Assembly: GCF_900116005.1 (NCBI RefSeq)
Contig: NZ_FOYI01000006.1
Coordinates: forward strand, 62,001 to 126,000
Source of the DNA: Poseidonocella sedimentorum
GTDB lineage: Bacteria > Pseudomonadota > Alphaproteobacteria > Rhodobacterales > Rhodobacteraceae
Reading direction: 5' to 3'
Length of the DNA stretch: 64,000 bases
Below the pieces are notes generated by a model. That model did no database searches. It was not told the DNA's origin and saw nothing but the letters and a program-made list of their open reading frames with translations. A program made the position numbers and the translations under genes. Positions 1-8,684 of the stretch are shown here, piece after piece. How positions within the stretch are numbered: the first letter of the stretch is position 1; the number at the start of each line of letters is the position of its first letter.

Positions 1-354
1 CAGCGCGCGGTTGATGTCATCGGGGTCAAGCTCGATGAGCGACGAAAGCTCGCCGATCACCCCGTCCACATCGCCCGCGTCCTCGGGCACGAGGATGATG
101 CGATAGGCCGGCTCGTTGACGGCGATGGGCGTCCCGTCCCGATCGAAGATCTGACCGCGCGAGGGCGGCAGGAGCCGGACCTTGACGCGGTTTTCCTCCG
201 CCAGAAGGCGAAACCGGTCGGCCTGTTCGACCTGCAGATGGCGCATCCGGAAGCCCAGTAGCCCGGCAAAGGCCAGCTGGGCGCCGCCCATGATCAGCCC
301 CCGCCGCGAGATGCGCCGGGTCGAGAGTTGGGTATCGCGCGCGGTGCGTTTCAC
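1..354 (-). CDS. mrdA: Penicillin-binding protein 2 (MrdA), N-terminal part, cut by window edge
   Basis: Only the first 118 codons are present; the gene runs off the left edge. It would be the transpeptidase of the elongation (Rod) complex, anchored in the inner membrane and cross-linking side-wall peptidoglycan. The reading begins VKRTARDTQLSTRRISRRG, followed by a hydrophobic anchor (about residues 21-36) and the PBP2-type motif 'PSRGQIFDRDG' with 'PIAVNEPAYRI', which is typical of the class B PBP N-terminal domain. The start is a GTG that overlaps the mreD stop as GTGA (351-354), indicating translational coupling. Order mreB-mreC-mreD-mrdA supports the call. The catalytic domain lies outside the window. 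Confidence 0.9.
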   Translation of the reverse strand, partial: MKRTARDTQLSTRRISRRGLIMGGAQLAFAGLLGFRMRHLQVEQADRFRLLAEENRVKVRLLPPSRGQIFDRDGTPIAVNEPAYRIILVPEDAGDVDGVIGELSSLIELDPDDINRAL

Positions 355-890
355 GACAGCCGCCCCATCGCGGCGCCATCGCCGGGCACCAGTTTGCGCA
401 CGCCGAGCACGTAGTGGCTGAAAGCGGCGACGAAGGGGTAGGCGAGGATCGTGGCCGCGGTCTGGATCAGCGAGAGCGAAACGCCGGGCCGATCGATGAA
501 GAAGAGCGAGAGCGCCGCGTGATAGGCCAGCGTGATCCCGGCCAGAAGGATCGAGCATTGCAGCCATTCCTGCGAGAAGGGCGCGGTGCGGAAGCCGGGC
601 GCGTGCGCGCGCAGCCATTCGGCCGCGAGCAGGATGAGCAGCGGGCGCAGGCCCGGCGGATGCTGGTAGAGCAGGTCGGCCATGAGGAAGACCCCGGCGA
701 TCATCAGCGCGGGCAGGTAGTCGGGGCGGCGCACCACCCAGGCAAAGCTCAGCGCCAGCAGCAGGTCCGGCGGGGCCCAGCCGCGCGGCACGGTCGAGAC
801 CGGCAGCAGATGCAGGAAGACGATCAGCGCGGCGCAGCCGAGAAAGAGCGCGCGCATGCCCCAGATTTTCGCGCGAGGGGCCTCAGTCAT
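351..890 (-). CDS. mreD: Rod shape-determining protein MreD
   Basis: Small integral membrane protein of 179 aa, part of the MreBCD elongasome that positions lateral cell-wall synthesis. The sequence is almost entirely hydrophobic segments separated by short charged loops, as expected of MreD, including 'FLGCAALIVFLHLLPVS', a central 'PALMIAGVFLMADLLY' and a C-terminal 'TILAYPFVAAFSHYVLG'. The chosen start (MTEAPRAKIW, ATG at 890) overlaps the mreC stop by 8 bp; an in-frame upstream ATG would overlap mreC much more. Its stop overlaps the mrdA GTG. MreD is poorly conserved, so the call rests on size, topology and position between mreC and mrdA. Confidence 0.9.
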   Translation of the reverse strand: MTEAPRAKIWGMRALFLGCAALIVFLHLLPVSTVPRGWAPPDLLLALSFAWVVRRPDYLPALMIAGVFLMADLLYQHPPGLRPLLILLAAEWLRAHAPGFRTAPFSQEWLQCSILLAGITLAYHAALSLFFIDRPGVSLSLIQTAATILAYPFVAAFSHYVLGVRKLVPGDGAAMGRLS

Positions 891-1812
891 CGCCAGCCTC
901 CGCAAGCGGGGCTGCGGCATCGGCGGCATCGGGGGCTACGCGCACCGCCTCGCCTTCGGGCAGGATCAGCCCGCCGGGATCGGTGAGCGGCGCGATCGGC
1001 AGGCTGCGCAGAACCCGCAGGAATTCGAGCCGCTCCAGATCGGCCGCGAGGCGCGTGCGCATCCGCCCCGAGGGATCAGCCGCGATCCGGCCGATTAGCA
1101 GGTTGTCGGGGAAGACATCGCCATCGCCCGAGGTCATGACCTGATCGCCGGGGCGCACCAGATCCGGGTTTTCCAGAAACTCGATGAGGGGCGCGGCGGA
1201 ATTGTCGCCCTGTAGGATCGCGCGTTGGCCCGACGGCTGGATCGTCACCGGCACGCGGGAGTTGCTGTCGGTCACGAGGATGACGCGCGAAATCTCCTGG
1301 CCCACGCCGGAGATGCGGCCCACGAGCCCGGCGCCGTCCATCGTCGCCCAGCCGTCGCGGATCCCGTCGCGCGCGCCCACGTTGAGCAGCACCGATTGGC
1401 GGAAGGGCGAGCCGCTGTCGGCCATGACCACCCCGGTGACCTTGGTCAGACGCGGGTCGAGCCGGACGTTGTTGAGATCAAGCAGTTTGGCGTTTTCCTG
1501 TTCGAGCTGCAGCGCTGCTTCCTTCCAGGCGCGCATCTGTTGCAGCTCGCGGCGCAGGTCCTGGTTCTGCTGGTAGACGCGGCTGTAGCTTTGGAAATCT
1601 CGCAGGATGTTGACCGAGGCCGTGACTGGCGCCATCGCCCAGTCGAAGCCCGGGATCACCCGGTCGATCACCGCCATGCGGAAGCGCTCCACCCGCGGGC
1701 TGTCGATGCGCCAGACCAGAAAGACGGCGAACAGGCACAGCGCGAGAATACCGATCAGCAGCCGTCGGATCGGGCGGGTGTAGTCTTCGCTGTTGGTGCC
1801 TGTCTTGGCCAC
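883..1812 (-). CDS. mreC: Rod shape-determining protein MreC
   Basis: Bitopic inner-membrane protein of 309 aa that links cytoplasmic MreB filaments to periplasmic PBP2. One N-terminal membrane segment (about residues 17-34, 'RRLLIGILALCLFAVFLVW') is followed by a coiled coil (about 70-105, rich in Q/E/L/R) and the beta-rich MreC domain containing 'GVVMADSGSPFRQSVLLNVG' and 'GLVGRISGVG', both family hallmarks. The acidic Ala-rich C-terminal tail is probably disordered. The gene starts 25 bp after mreB on the same strand and overlaps mreD by 8 bp, so it is co-transcribed in the mre operon. Confidence 0.95.
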   Translation of the reverse strand: MAKTGTNSEDYTRPIRRLLIGILALCLFAVFLVWRIDSPRVERFRMAVIDRVIPGFDWAMAPVTASVNILRDFQSYSRVYQQNQDLRRELQQMRAWKEAALQLEQENAKLLDLNNVRLDPRLTKVTGVVMADSGSPFRQSVLLNVGARDGIRDGWATMDGAGLVGRISGVGQEISRVILVTDSNSRVPVTIQPSGQRAILQGDNSAAPLIEFLENPDLVRPGDQVMTSGDGDVFPDNLLIGRIAADPSGRMRTRLAADLERLEFLRVLRSLPIAPLTDPGGLILPEGEAVRVAPDAADAAAPLAEAGDD

Positions 1813-1837
1813 GCGGCTCCCTCGTCTGGGACGGGTC

Positions 1838-2992
<1,155 letters not shown>

Positions 2993-3033
2993 TCAGCGCA
3001 ATCACGCTGGTGTGTGCTGGCGGCGGGCGCCGG

Positions 3034-4608
3034 TCAGGAGACGTCCTTGTAGGATACTTCGCGCCGGTCGGTGCCGGGGCCGGTCTTGTCGCGCCGCACC
3101 AGCAGCCGGTTGAGCGCGTTGACATAGGCCTTGGCGGAGGCGACGACCGTGTCGGTATTGGCCGACTGGCCGGTGGCGATCATGCCGTCTTCCTCCAGCC
3201 GAACGCTCACAGTCGCCTGCGCATCGGTCCCCGCCGTGACCGCCTGCACCTGATAGAGCTGGAGCCGGGCCGCGTTGGGGAAGATCTTGCGCACGGCCTT
3301 GAAGGTCGCATCCACCGGCCCGTCGCCCTCTTCGGTGGCGATGTGCTCTGCGCCGTCGACTTCCATCTCCAGCGTGGCTTCCGCCGGGCCGCCCGTGCCG
3401 CAGACGACCTTGAGCGAGATGACCTGAAGCCGGTCCGCCTCGGCCTCGGGCGCGGCGCTCACCAGCGCGACGAGGTCCTCGTCATAGACCTCCTTCTTGC
3501 GGTCGGCGAGCTCCTTGAACCGGACGAACACATCCTTGAGCTGGTTGTCGCCCAGCTCGAAGCCGAGGTCCTTGAGCTTGGCCCTGAGCGCCGCGCGCCC
3601 CGAGTGCTTGCCCATGACGAGGTTGGTCTCCGACAGGCCCACATCCTCGGGCCGCATGATCTCGAAGGTCTCGGCGTTTTTGAGCATCCCGTCCTGATGG
3701 ATGCCGCTCTCATGGGCGAAGGCGTTCTTGCCGACGATGGCCTTGTTGAACTGGACCGGGAAGCCCGACACTGTCGCGACGCGGCGCGAGATATGCATCA
3801 GGCGCTTGGTCTCGATCCCGGTCTCGTAGGGCATGATGTCGCCGCGCACCTTGAGCGCCATGACGACCTCCTCCAGCGCGGTGTTGCCCGCGCGCTCGCC
3901 AAGGCCGTTGATCGTGCACTCGATCTGGCGCGCGCCGCCCTCGACCGCGGCCAGCGCGTTGGCCGTCGCCATGCCGAGATCGTTGTGGCAGTGGGTGGCA
4001 AAGACCACCTCGTCGGCGCCGGGCACCGCCGCGATCAGCCGGCGAATGAGATCGGCGCTCTCGCGCGGCGCGGTGTAGCCGACCGTATCGGGGATGTTGA
4101 TCGTCGTGGCGCCCGCCTTGATCGCGATCTCCACCACGCGGCAGAGGTAATCCCACTCGGTGCGCGTCGCATCCATCGGCGACCACTGGACATTGTCGCA
4201 CAGGTTGCGCGCGTGGGTCACGGTCTCGTGGATGCGCTCGGCCATCTGGTCCATGTCCAGATTGGGGATCGCGCGGTGCAGCGGCGAGGTGCCGATGAAG
4301 GTGTGGATGCGCGGGCTCCTGGCATGGCGCACCGCCTCCCAGCAGCGGTCGATATCGGCCAGATTGGCGCGGGCAAGGCCACAGATCGTCGAGCCTCGGG
4401 CCTGTTTCGCGATCTCGGAGACGGCGCGGAAATCGCCCTCCGAGGCAATCGGAAAGCCCGCCTCGATGATGTCCACGCCCATCTCGTCGAGAAGCCCGGC
4501 GATCTCCAGCTTCTCCTCATGGGTCATGGTCGCGCCGGGGCTTTGCTCGCCGTCGCGCAGGGTGGTGTCGAAGATCAGAACGCGATCTTTGGTCACGGTA
4601 TCGGTCAT
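3034..4608 (-). CDS. leuA: 2-isopropylmalate synthase
   Basis: First committed enzyme of leucine biosynthesis: condenses acetyl-CoA with 2-ketoisovalerate (EC 2.3.3.13). 524 aa. The N-terminal TIM barrel contains 'LIFDTTLRDGEQSPGATM' with the metal-binding Asp and the 'HCHNDLGMATANALA' motif. The middle carries 'NAFAHESGIHQDGMLKN'. The last ~130 residues form the LeuA allosteric domain that gives leucine feedback inhibition. The start MTDTVTKDRVL (ATG at 4608) is chosen over an in-frame upstream start whose extra 19 residues look non-coding. A possible leader peptide with Leu codons lies upstream (4685-4771). Confidence 0.96.
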   Translation of the reverse strand: MTDTVTKDRVLIFDTTLRDGEQSPGATMTHEEKLEIAGLLDEMGVDIIEAGFPIASEGDFRAVSEIAKQARGSTICGLARANLADIDRCWEAVRHARSPRIHTFIGTSPLHRAIPNLDMDQMAERIHETVTHARNLCDNVQWSPMDATRTEWDYLCRVVEIAIKAGATTINIPDTVGYTAPRESADLIRRLIAAVPGADEVVFATHCHNDLGMATANALAAVEGGARQIECTINGLGERAGNTALEEVVMALKVRGDIMPYETGIETKRLMHISRRVATVSGFPVQFNKAIVGKNAFAHESGIHQDGMLKNAETFEIMRPEDVGLSETNLVMGKHSGRAALRAKLKDLGFELGDNQLKDVFVRFKELADRKKEVYDEDLVALVSAAPEAEADRLQVISLKVVCGTGGPAEATLEMEVDGAEHIATEEGDGPVDATFKAVRKIFPNAARLQLYQVQAVTAGTDAQATVSVRLEEDGMIATGQSANTDTVVASAKAYVNALNRLLVRRDKTGPGTDRREVSYKDVS

Positions 4609-4654
4609 GTCGGTATCTCTTTTATTCCCAAGCCTCTTGGCGCGAACCGGTTCT

Positions 4655-4691
4655 CCCTCGAGCACGTCGCGCCACGGGGCACGCTCAAGGG
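4655..4691 (-). promoter_or_regulatory. Stem-loop in the leuA leader
   Basis: On the minus strand CCCTTGAGC (4691-4683) can pair with GCTCGAGGG (4663-4655): a 9-bp stem with one G-U pair. It overlaps the last codons and stop of the candidate leader peptide, so translation of that peptide would affect whether it forms. No U-run follows, so it is not a standard intrinsic terminator. Confidence 0.4.
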
Positions 4692-4771
4692 CGGCTTAGG
4701 CGTAGGGCAAGCGGACGGACCCGTGCGGCGGGGCGCGGGATCGCGGGGGCGATATGGTCTGTCCGTGTCAT
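4685..4771 (-). CDS. Candidate leuA leader peptide with Leu (CTA) codons
   Basis: A 28-codon frame upstream of leuA reads MTRTDHIAPAIPRPAARVRP, then LALRLSRP and TGA. Three of the last eight residues are Leu, encoded CTT, CTA, CTA; CTA is normally rare in GC-rich genomes. This resembles amino-acid leader peptides (leuL type) in which ribosomes stall when charged tRNA-Leu is scarce. The stop lies inside a 9-bp stem-loop. A TATAAA (4785-4780) is 8 bp upstream of the ATG, so the message would be nearly leaderless and no Shine-Dalgarno is visible. There is no clear terminator with a U-run between here and leuA, so the mechanism is open and the call tentative. Confidence 0.4.
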   Translation of the reverse strand: MTRTDHIAPAIPRPAARVRPLALRLSRP

Positions 4772-4785
4772 GGCGGCGATTTATA

Positions 4786-5061
4786 CAGCGCTCCGGTTAA
4801 AAGAAAAGGGGGGATCGCGAATCCGCTTTCCCCTTGGCGCGCCTCGTCTCAGGGAAGGCATTGGACAGGGGGTCGGGCGGGCAGCGGGTCGGCGCGCCGG
4901 GTTTTTGTGACTCTGATCTACAGCAGGTGGGACGATGAAGGCGATTTCCACGTCTGGCGCACTTGCGGCTCATTGCCGTTGCCTTGGGCACAGGGCCGCA
5001 GCCGCGACCTCCCGCCGCCCGACGCGCTCGATTTTCGCCTTTCGCGCCCTAGCTCCCGCAC
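4786..5061. other. Intergenic region between divergent leuA leader and SDR gene
   Basis: About 275 bp between two divergent transcription units. It holds an A/T-rich patch next to the -10-like TATAAA at 4780-4785. A 50-codon frame on the plus strand from 4935 overlaps the SDR start and has no recognisable features. I see no repeat, RNA gene or terminator here. Confidence 0.5.
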
Positions 5062-5727
5062 ATGACGCGCGCCCTGATCATCGGTGAGAGTGGTGGCATC
5101 GGCGGGGCCGTGGCCGCCGCCTTGCGCGCGCGGGGCGATGAGGTCACCGGCCTGTCGCGCGCCACCCACGGGCTTGACCTCACGGACGAGGCCACGGTGC
5201 GCGCGCATCTCGCTGCGCTGGATGGGCCCTTCGAGCTGATCTTCGTCGCCACCGGCGCGCTGGAGATCGCGGGTGCCGTCCCGGAAAAATCGCTCGACGA
5301 GATCGACCCGGAGACGCTGCTGGGGCAATACGCGCTCAATGCCGTGGGCCCCGCGCTGCTGCTCAAGCACGGCTGGCGCCTCCTGCCGCGCGAGGGCCGG
5401 TCGGTCTTTGCCGTGCTCTCCGCCCGGGTCGGCTCGATCGGGGACAACCGGCTGGGCGGCTGGTACGGCTACCGCGCCGCCAAGGCCGGGCTCAACCAGA
5501 TCCTGCACAGCGCCGCCATCGAGATCAACCGTCGCCGGCGGGAGGCCATCGTCGCCGCGCTCCACCCCGGCACCGTGCGCACCGAATTCACCCGCGCCTA
5601 CGCCGACCGCCACCCCACGGTCTCGCCGGGGGAGGCCGCGCGCAACCTGCTGGCGGTGATGGACGGGCTAACCCGGGCGCAAAGCGGCGGGTTCTACGAC
5701 TGGGCGGGCCACGAGGTCCCGTGGTGA
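5062..5727 (+). CDS. Short-chain dehydrogenase/reductase (SDR)
   Basis: 221-aa NAD(P)-dependent oxidoreductase of the classical SDR fold. The N-terminus has the Rossmann glycine motif 'ALIIGESGGIGGAVAAAL', in SDR style GxxxGIG. The catalytic YxxxK is present in 'GYRAAKAGLNQILHSAA', preceded by the catalytic-Ser region 'FAVLSARVGSIGDNRLGGW'. The C-terminal 'LHPGTVRTEFTRAY' is the usual SDR loop. Substrate is unknown; the protein resembles CsgA/C-factor-like SDRs. It stands alone on the plus strand, divergent from leuA, and a small hairpin (GCCAGA/TCTGGC, 5728-5744) follows its stop. Confidence 0.85.
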   Translation: MTRALIIGESGGIGGAVAAALRARGDEVTGLSRATHGLDLTDEATVRAHLAALDGPFELIFVATGALEIAGAVPEKSLDEIDPETLLGQYALNAVGPALLLKHGWRLLPREGRSVFAVLSARVGSIGDNRLGGWYGYRAAKAGLNQILHSAAIEINRRRREAIVAALHPGTVRTEFTRAYADRHPTVSPGEAARNLLAVMDGLTRAQSGGFYDWAGHEVPW

Positions 5728-5783
5728 GCCAGATGCCGTCTGGCCCCTAGCGTCAATTCGCCGATATTGATGAAGTTTTCAAG

Positions 5784-5812
5784 TCATCCACAATTTATCG
5801 CGGTTATCCCCA
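5784..5812 (+). other. Two DnaA-box-like nonamers
   Basis: TCATCCACA (5784-5792) and TTATCCCCA (5804-5812) each differ by one base from the DnaA box TTATCCACA. They have the same orientation and their starts are 20 bp apart, in an AT-richer intergenic stretch before the ybjN-like gene. Could be chance or a DnaA-responsive regulatory site; there is no replication-initiator gene nearby. Confidence 0.25.
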
Positions 5813-5952
5813 AGATTTTGCTTTACAGCCCCTCCACCTTGCCCCCACCATATGTGGTAAGGAGACCGGAAAGACCCGCGTCTTCTTGCGTAGGCACCGA
5901 GCGCTAGGGGCGCTGCCATGCTCCTCTCGCTAGTCAAAAAAGAGGTGACCAA

Positions 5953-6453
5953 ATGGCATTGTCCGAGCAGTATCTTGAAGAAGACCTTCATCCCATCGAC
6001 ATCGTCGAAACCCTCGCCGAACATCACGAGTGGGAGTTCGACCGCGTGGCCGACGATCAGATCGCCATGGCTGTCGAGGGGCGCTGGCGTACCTATTCCA
6101 TCACGCTCGCCTGGTCGGGCTATGACGAGACGCTGCGCATGGTCTGCAGCTTCGAGATGGAGCCGCCGGATGAGACCGAAAGCGTGCTCTTCGAGCTCTT
6201 GAACGCGGTCAACGACCAGTGCTGGAGCGGGGCCTTCACCTGGTGGTCGGAGCAAAAGCTGATGGTCTATCGCTACGGGCTCGTGCTCTCGGGCGGCCAG
6301 ATGGCCAGCCCCGATCAGATCGCGACGCTGATCCGCGGCGCGGTGCTCAATGCCGAGCGGTTCTACCCCGCGTTTCAGCTTGTCTCCTGGAGCGGCAGCA
6401 CCCCGAAAGAGGCGCTGCAGGTTGCCATTGCGGAAGCCTACGGCCGGGCTTAA
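5953..6453 (+). CDS. YbjN-domain protein
   Basis: 166-aa cytoplasmic protein of the YbjN family (type III secretion chaperone-like fold; molecular role unresolved). Visible features are 'DIVETLAEHHEWEFDRVADD' at the start, the Trp/Tyr-rich centre 'WSGAFTWWSEQKLMVYRYG' and 'ERFYPAFQLVSWSGSTPKEA' near the end, which match the family pattern of a conserved SwsGkspeeA-like ending. A good Shine-Dalgarno (GAGGTG, about 8 bp upstream) supports the start. It is followed by a terminator-like hairpin (6478-6508) and then proC on the same strand. Function cannot be assigned from sequence. Confidence 0.85.
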   Translation: MALSEQYLEEDLHPIDIVETLAEHHEWEFDRVADDQIAMAVEGRWRTYSITLAWSGYDETLRMVCSFEMEPPDETESVLFELLNAVNDQCWSGAFTWWSEQKLMVYRYGLVLSGGQMASPDQIATLIRGAVLNAERFYPAFQLVSWSGSTPKEALQVAIAEAYGRA

Positions 6454-6477
6454 GGTCGCAAGGACGCACGAAAGTTT

Positions 6478-6508
6478 CGGGCCGCAATCGCTTGCGGCCC
6501 GCTGTTTT
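6478..6508 (+). terminator. Terminator or attenuator between ybjN-like gene and proC
   Basis: CGGGCCGCA (6478-6486) pairs perfectly with TGCGGCCCG (6493-6501) around a 6-nt loop, followed by CTGTTTT. The proC ribosome-binding site (GGAGGGG) begins immediately after, so some read-through into proC is likely. Confidence 0.65.
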
Positions 6509-6519
6509 GGAGGGGCTTT

Positions 6520-7335
6520 ATGGCACTGGAAGAGGTCTCCCGCAGGGGGCTCGTGCTGCTTGGTTGCGGCCGGATGGGGACGGCGCTGCTCAAGGGCTGG
6601 CTGGAGCGCGGGCTCGCACCAGGCGCGGTCACGGTGCTCGATCCGGCGCCGGCCGATTGGCTGGCCGAGGCCGGGGTGCGGGTGAATGCGGCGCTGCCCG
6701 CGGACCCCGCGATCGCGATGATCGCCGTCAAGCCGCAGATGATGGGCGATGCGCTGCCGGCGTTGCAGGCGCTTGGGAATGGTCGCACGCTCTTCGTCTC
6801 CATCGCCGCCGGAACGCCGATTGCCCAATTCGAGGAAAGTTTCGGCTCCGAGACGCCCATCGTGCGCTCGATGCCCAACACGCCCGCCGCCATCGGCAAG
6901 GGTGTCACGGCGATGATCGGCAACGATGCTGCCCGCGCGCAGGATCTCGACCTCGCCGAAGAGCTGCTCGCGGCGGTGGGCTCGGTCGTCCGGCTGGAGC
7001 GCGAGGATCAGATCGACGCGGTGACCGGGGTGAGCGGCTCTGGCCCGGCTTATGTCTTTTACATGATCGAGTGCCTGGCTGCGGCCGGGGAGGCCCAAGG
7101 GCTCGCGCCCGACCTGGCGCTGGAGCTTGCCAAGGCCACGGTCGAGGGCGCGGGCGCGCTGGCCGCCGGCGCCGCCGAGCGCCCCGCGACCCTGCGCGAC
7201 AATGTCACCAGCCCCAACGGCACGACCCAGGCCGGGCTCGCGGTCCTGATGGACGAAGGCGCGGGCCTGGCCCCTCTCATCGCCCGGACCGTGGAGGCCG
7301 CGACCGCGCGGTCGAAGGAATTGGCGAATGGCTGA
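6520..7335 (+). CDS. proC: Pyrroline-5-carboxylate reductase
   Basis: Last step of proline synthesis: reduces 1-pyrroline-5-carboxylate with NAD(P)H (EC 1.5.1.2). 271 aa, the usual length. The N-terminal dinucleotide motif is 'LVLLGCGRMGTALLKGWL'. The family signatures 'MPNTPAAIGKGVTAM' and 'TGVSGSGPAYVFYMIECL' are intact, as is the C-terminal 'LRDNVTSPNGTTQAGLAVL' (the P5CR signature region). Start ATG at 6520 has a strong GGAGGGG upstream. The stop overlaps the csaA start by 8 bp (ATGGCTGA), suggesting a proC-csaA transcript. Confidence 0.97.
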   Translation: MALEEVSRRGLVLLGCGRMGTALLKGWLERGLAPGAVTVLDPAPADWLAEAGVRVNAALPADPAIAMIAVKPQMMGDALPALQALGNGRTLFVSIAAGTPIAQFEESFGSETPIVRSMPNTPAAIGKGVTAMIGNDAARAQDLDLAEELLAAVGSVVRLEREDQIDAVTGVSGSGPAYVFYMIECLAAAGEAQGLAPDLALELAKATVEGAGALAAGAAERPATLRDNVTSPNGTTQAGLAVLMDEGAGLAPLIARTVEAATARSKELANG

Positions 7336-7666
7336 GATCGGGTTCGACGATTTTCAGAAGGTCGACATCCGGGTGGGCGAGGTGCTCCGCGCCGAACCGT
7401 TCCCCGAGGCGCGCAAACCCGCGATCAAGCTCTGGGTCGACCTTGGCCCCGAGATCGGGACGAAGAAAAGCTCGGCCCAGATTACGGTCCATTACAGCCC
7501 CGACGATCTCGTCGGGCGCCGCGTATTGGCCGTCGTGAACTTTCCGCCCCGCCAGATCGGACCCTTCATGTCCGAGATACTGGTGCTGGGCGTGCCGGAC
7601 GAGAACGGGGAGGTCGTTCTCATCGCGCCGGATATGGACACACCGATTGGAGGACGGATGTTTTGA
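7328..7666 (+). CDS. csaA: CsaA-type tRNA-binding / chaperone-like protein
   Basis: 112-aa single-domain OB-fold protein of the tRNA-binding arm family (CsaA, YgjH; related to the MetRS/PheRS extra domain). The family opening 'FDDFQKVDIRVGEVLRAE' and 'GRRVLAVVNFPPRQIGPFMS' are diagnostic, and the C-terminal 'MDTPIGGRMF' resembles the CsaA ending 'vplGarvs'. CsaA dimers bind tRNA-like or protein clients; export-chaperone activity is described for Bacillus, not shown here. Start overlaps proC by 8 bp, and its stop overlaps the next gene's TTG as TTGA, so all three are probably translationally coupled. Confidence 0.9.
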   Translation: MAEIGFDDFQKVDIRVGEVLRAEPFPEARKPAIKLWVDLGPEIGTKKSSAQITVHYSPDDLVGRRVLAVVNFPPRQIGPFMSEILVLGVPDENGEVVLIAPDMDTPIGGRMF

Positions 7667-8613
7667 CACGGATTTTCATCTCAAGGCCCTTGCCCGAGCG
7701 CGTGATCGCGGAGGCCCGCAAGCACTTCGACGTGGAACTGCGCGAGAAGACGACGGCGATGTCGCCCGCGGAAATGCGCGCCTCGCTCGCGCTCTATGAC
7801 GGGGTGCTGCCGACGCTCGGGGATCTCTACAGCAAGGAGATTTTCGAGGAGGGCGGCCATCGCTGCAAGCTGCTGGCCAACTTCGGCGTGGGCTACAACC
7901 ATATCGACGTGGATGCCGCGCGCGCGCACGGGATCGCCGTCAGCAACACACCCGGCGCCGTGACCGACGCCACCGCGGACATCGCGCTCATGCTCATGCT
8001 CATGACCTGCCGCCGCGCGGGCGCAGGCGAGCGGATGGTGCGCCGGGGCGACTGGGAGGGCTGGCACCCGACGCAGATGCTCGGCCTGCACATGTCCGGC
8101 AAGACGCTCGGCATCATCGGCATGGGCCGCATTGGCCAGGCCATCGCCAAACGCGCCCATTTCGGCTTCGGCATGAAGGTGGTCTTCCAGAACCGCTCGC
8201 CGAAGTCGGTGGAGTTCCCCGCCGAGCAGCTCGGCTCCATCGCCGACGTCGCGGCCGCGGCCGATGTGGTCGTCGTGGCGCTGCCGGGCGGGGCAGAGAC
8301 CCATCACGTTATCAACGCGGATGTCTTCGCGGCGATGAAACCCACCGCGCATTTCGTCAACATCGCGCGGGGCAACATCGTCGATGAGGCCGCGCTTGTC
8401 GCCGCGCTGGAGGCAGGCCAGATCGCGGGGGCAGGGCTCGACGTCTACGAGTTCGAGCCCGAGGTGCCCGAGGCCCTGATCAAGCGCGAGAACGTGACGC
8501 TCCTGCCGCATCTCGGCACGGCGGCGCTCGAAGTGCGCGAGGACATGGGGATGATGGCGGTGGAGAATCTCCGGGCCTTTTTCACCGGTGAGGAGCTTCC
8601 GAACCCGGTCTGA
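7663..8613 (+). CDS. D-2-hydroxyacid dehydrogenase (glyoxylate/hydroxypyruvate reductase type)
   Basis: 316-aa NAD(P)H-dependent D-isomer-specific 2-hydroxyacid dehydrogenase, close to D-glycerate dehydrogenase/glyoxylate reductase. The cofactor motif 'LGIIGMGRIGQAIAKRA' and the catalytic Arg ('NIARGNIVDEAAL'), Glu ('VYEFEPEVPEAL') and His ('LLPHLGTAALEVRE') are all present. The start is a TTG at 7663 overlapping the csaA stop by 4 bp; no ATG lies near in frame that would keep the N-terminal strand 'RIFISRPLPERV'. Likely role is reduction of glyoxylate or hydroxypyruvate in C2 metabolism; the exact substrate is inferred. Confidence 0.88.
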   Translation: MTRIFISRPLPERVIAEARKHFDVELREKTTAMSPAEMRASLALYDGVLPTLGDLYSKEIFEEGGHRCKLLANFGVGYNHIDVDAARAHGIAVSNTPGAVTDATADIALMLMLMTCRRAGAGERMVRRGDWEGWHPTQMLGLHMSGKTLGIIGMGRIGQAIAKRAHFGFGMKVVFQNRSPKSVEFPAEQLGSIADVAAAADVVVVALPGGAETHHVINADVFAAMKPTAHFVNIARGNIVDEAALVAALEAGQIAGAGLDVYEFEPEVPEALIKRENVTLLPHLGTAALEVREDMGMMAVENLRAFFTGEELPNPV

Positions 8614-8684
8614 CAGTGAGGGCAAGTCTTGACCCCCGGGCCATGTCCGGGGCAAGACGACGCACCTGGTTCTCGGAGTTAGTC

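Noticed and set aside
4935-5087. 50-codon plus-strand frame starting MKAISTSGALAAHC
   Set aside because: Overlaps the SDR start in another frame, no Shine-Dalgarno or known family; not supported as a gene.
5761-5830. Possible chromosomal origin because of two DnaA-box-like sites
   Set aside because: Only two imperfect boxes and no replication or partition genes nearby; kept only as a low-interest site.
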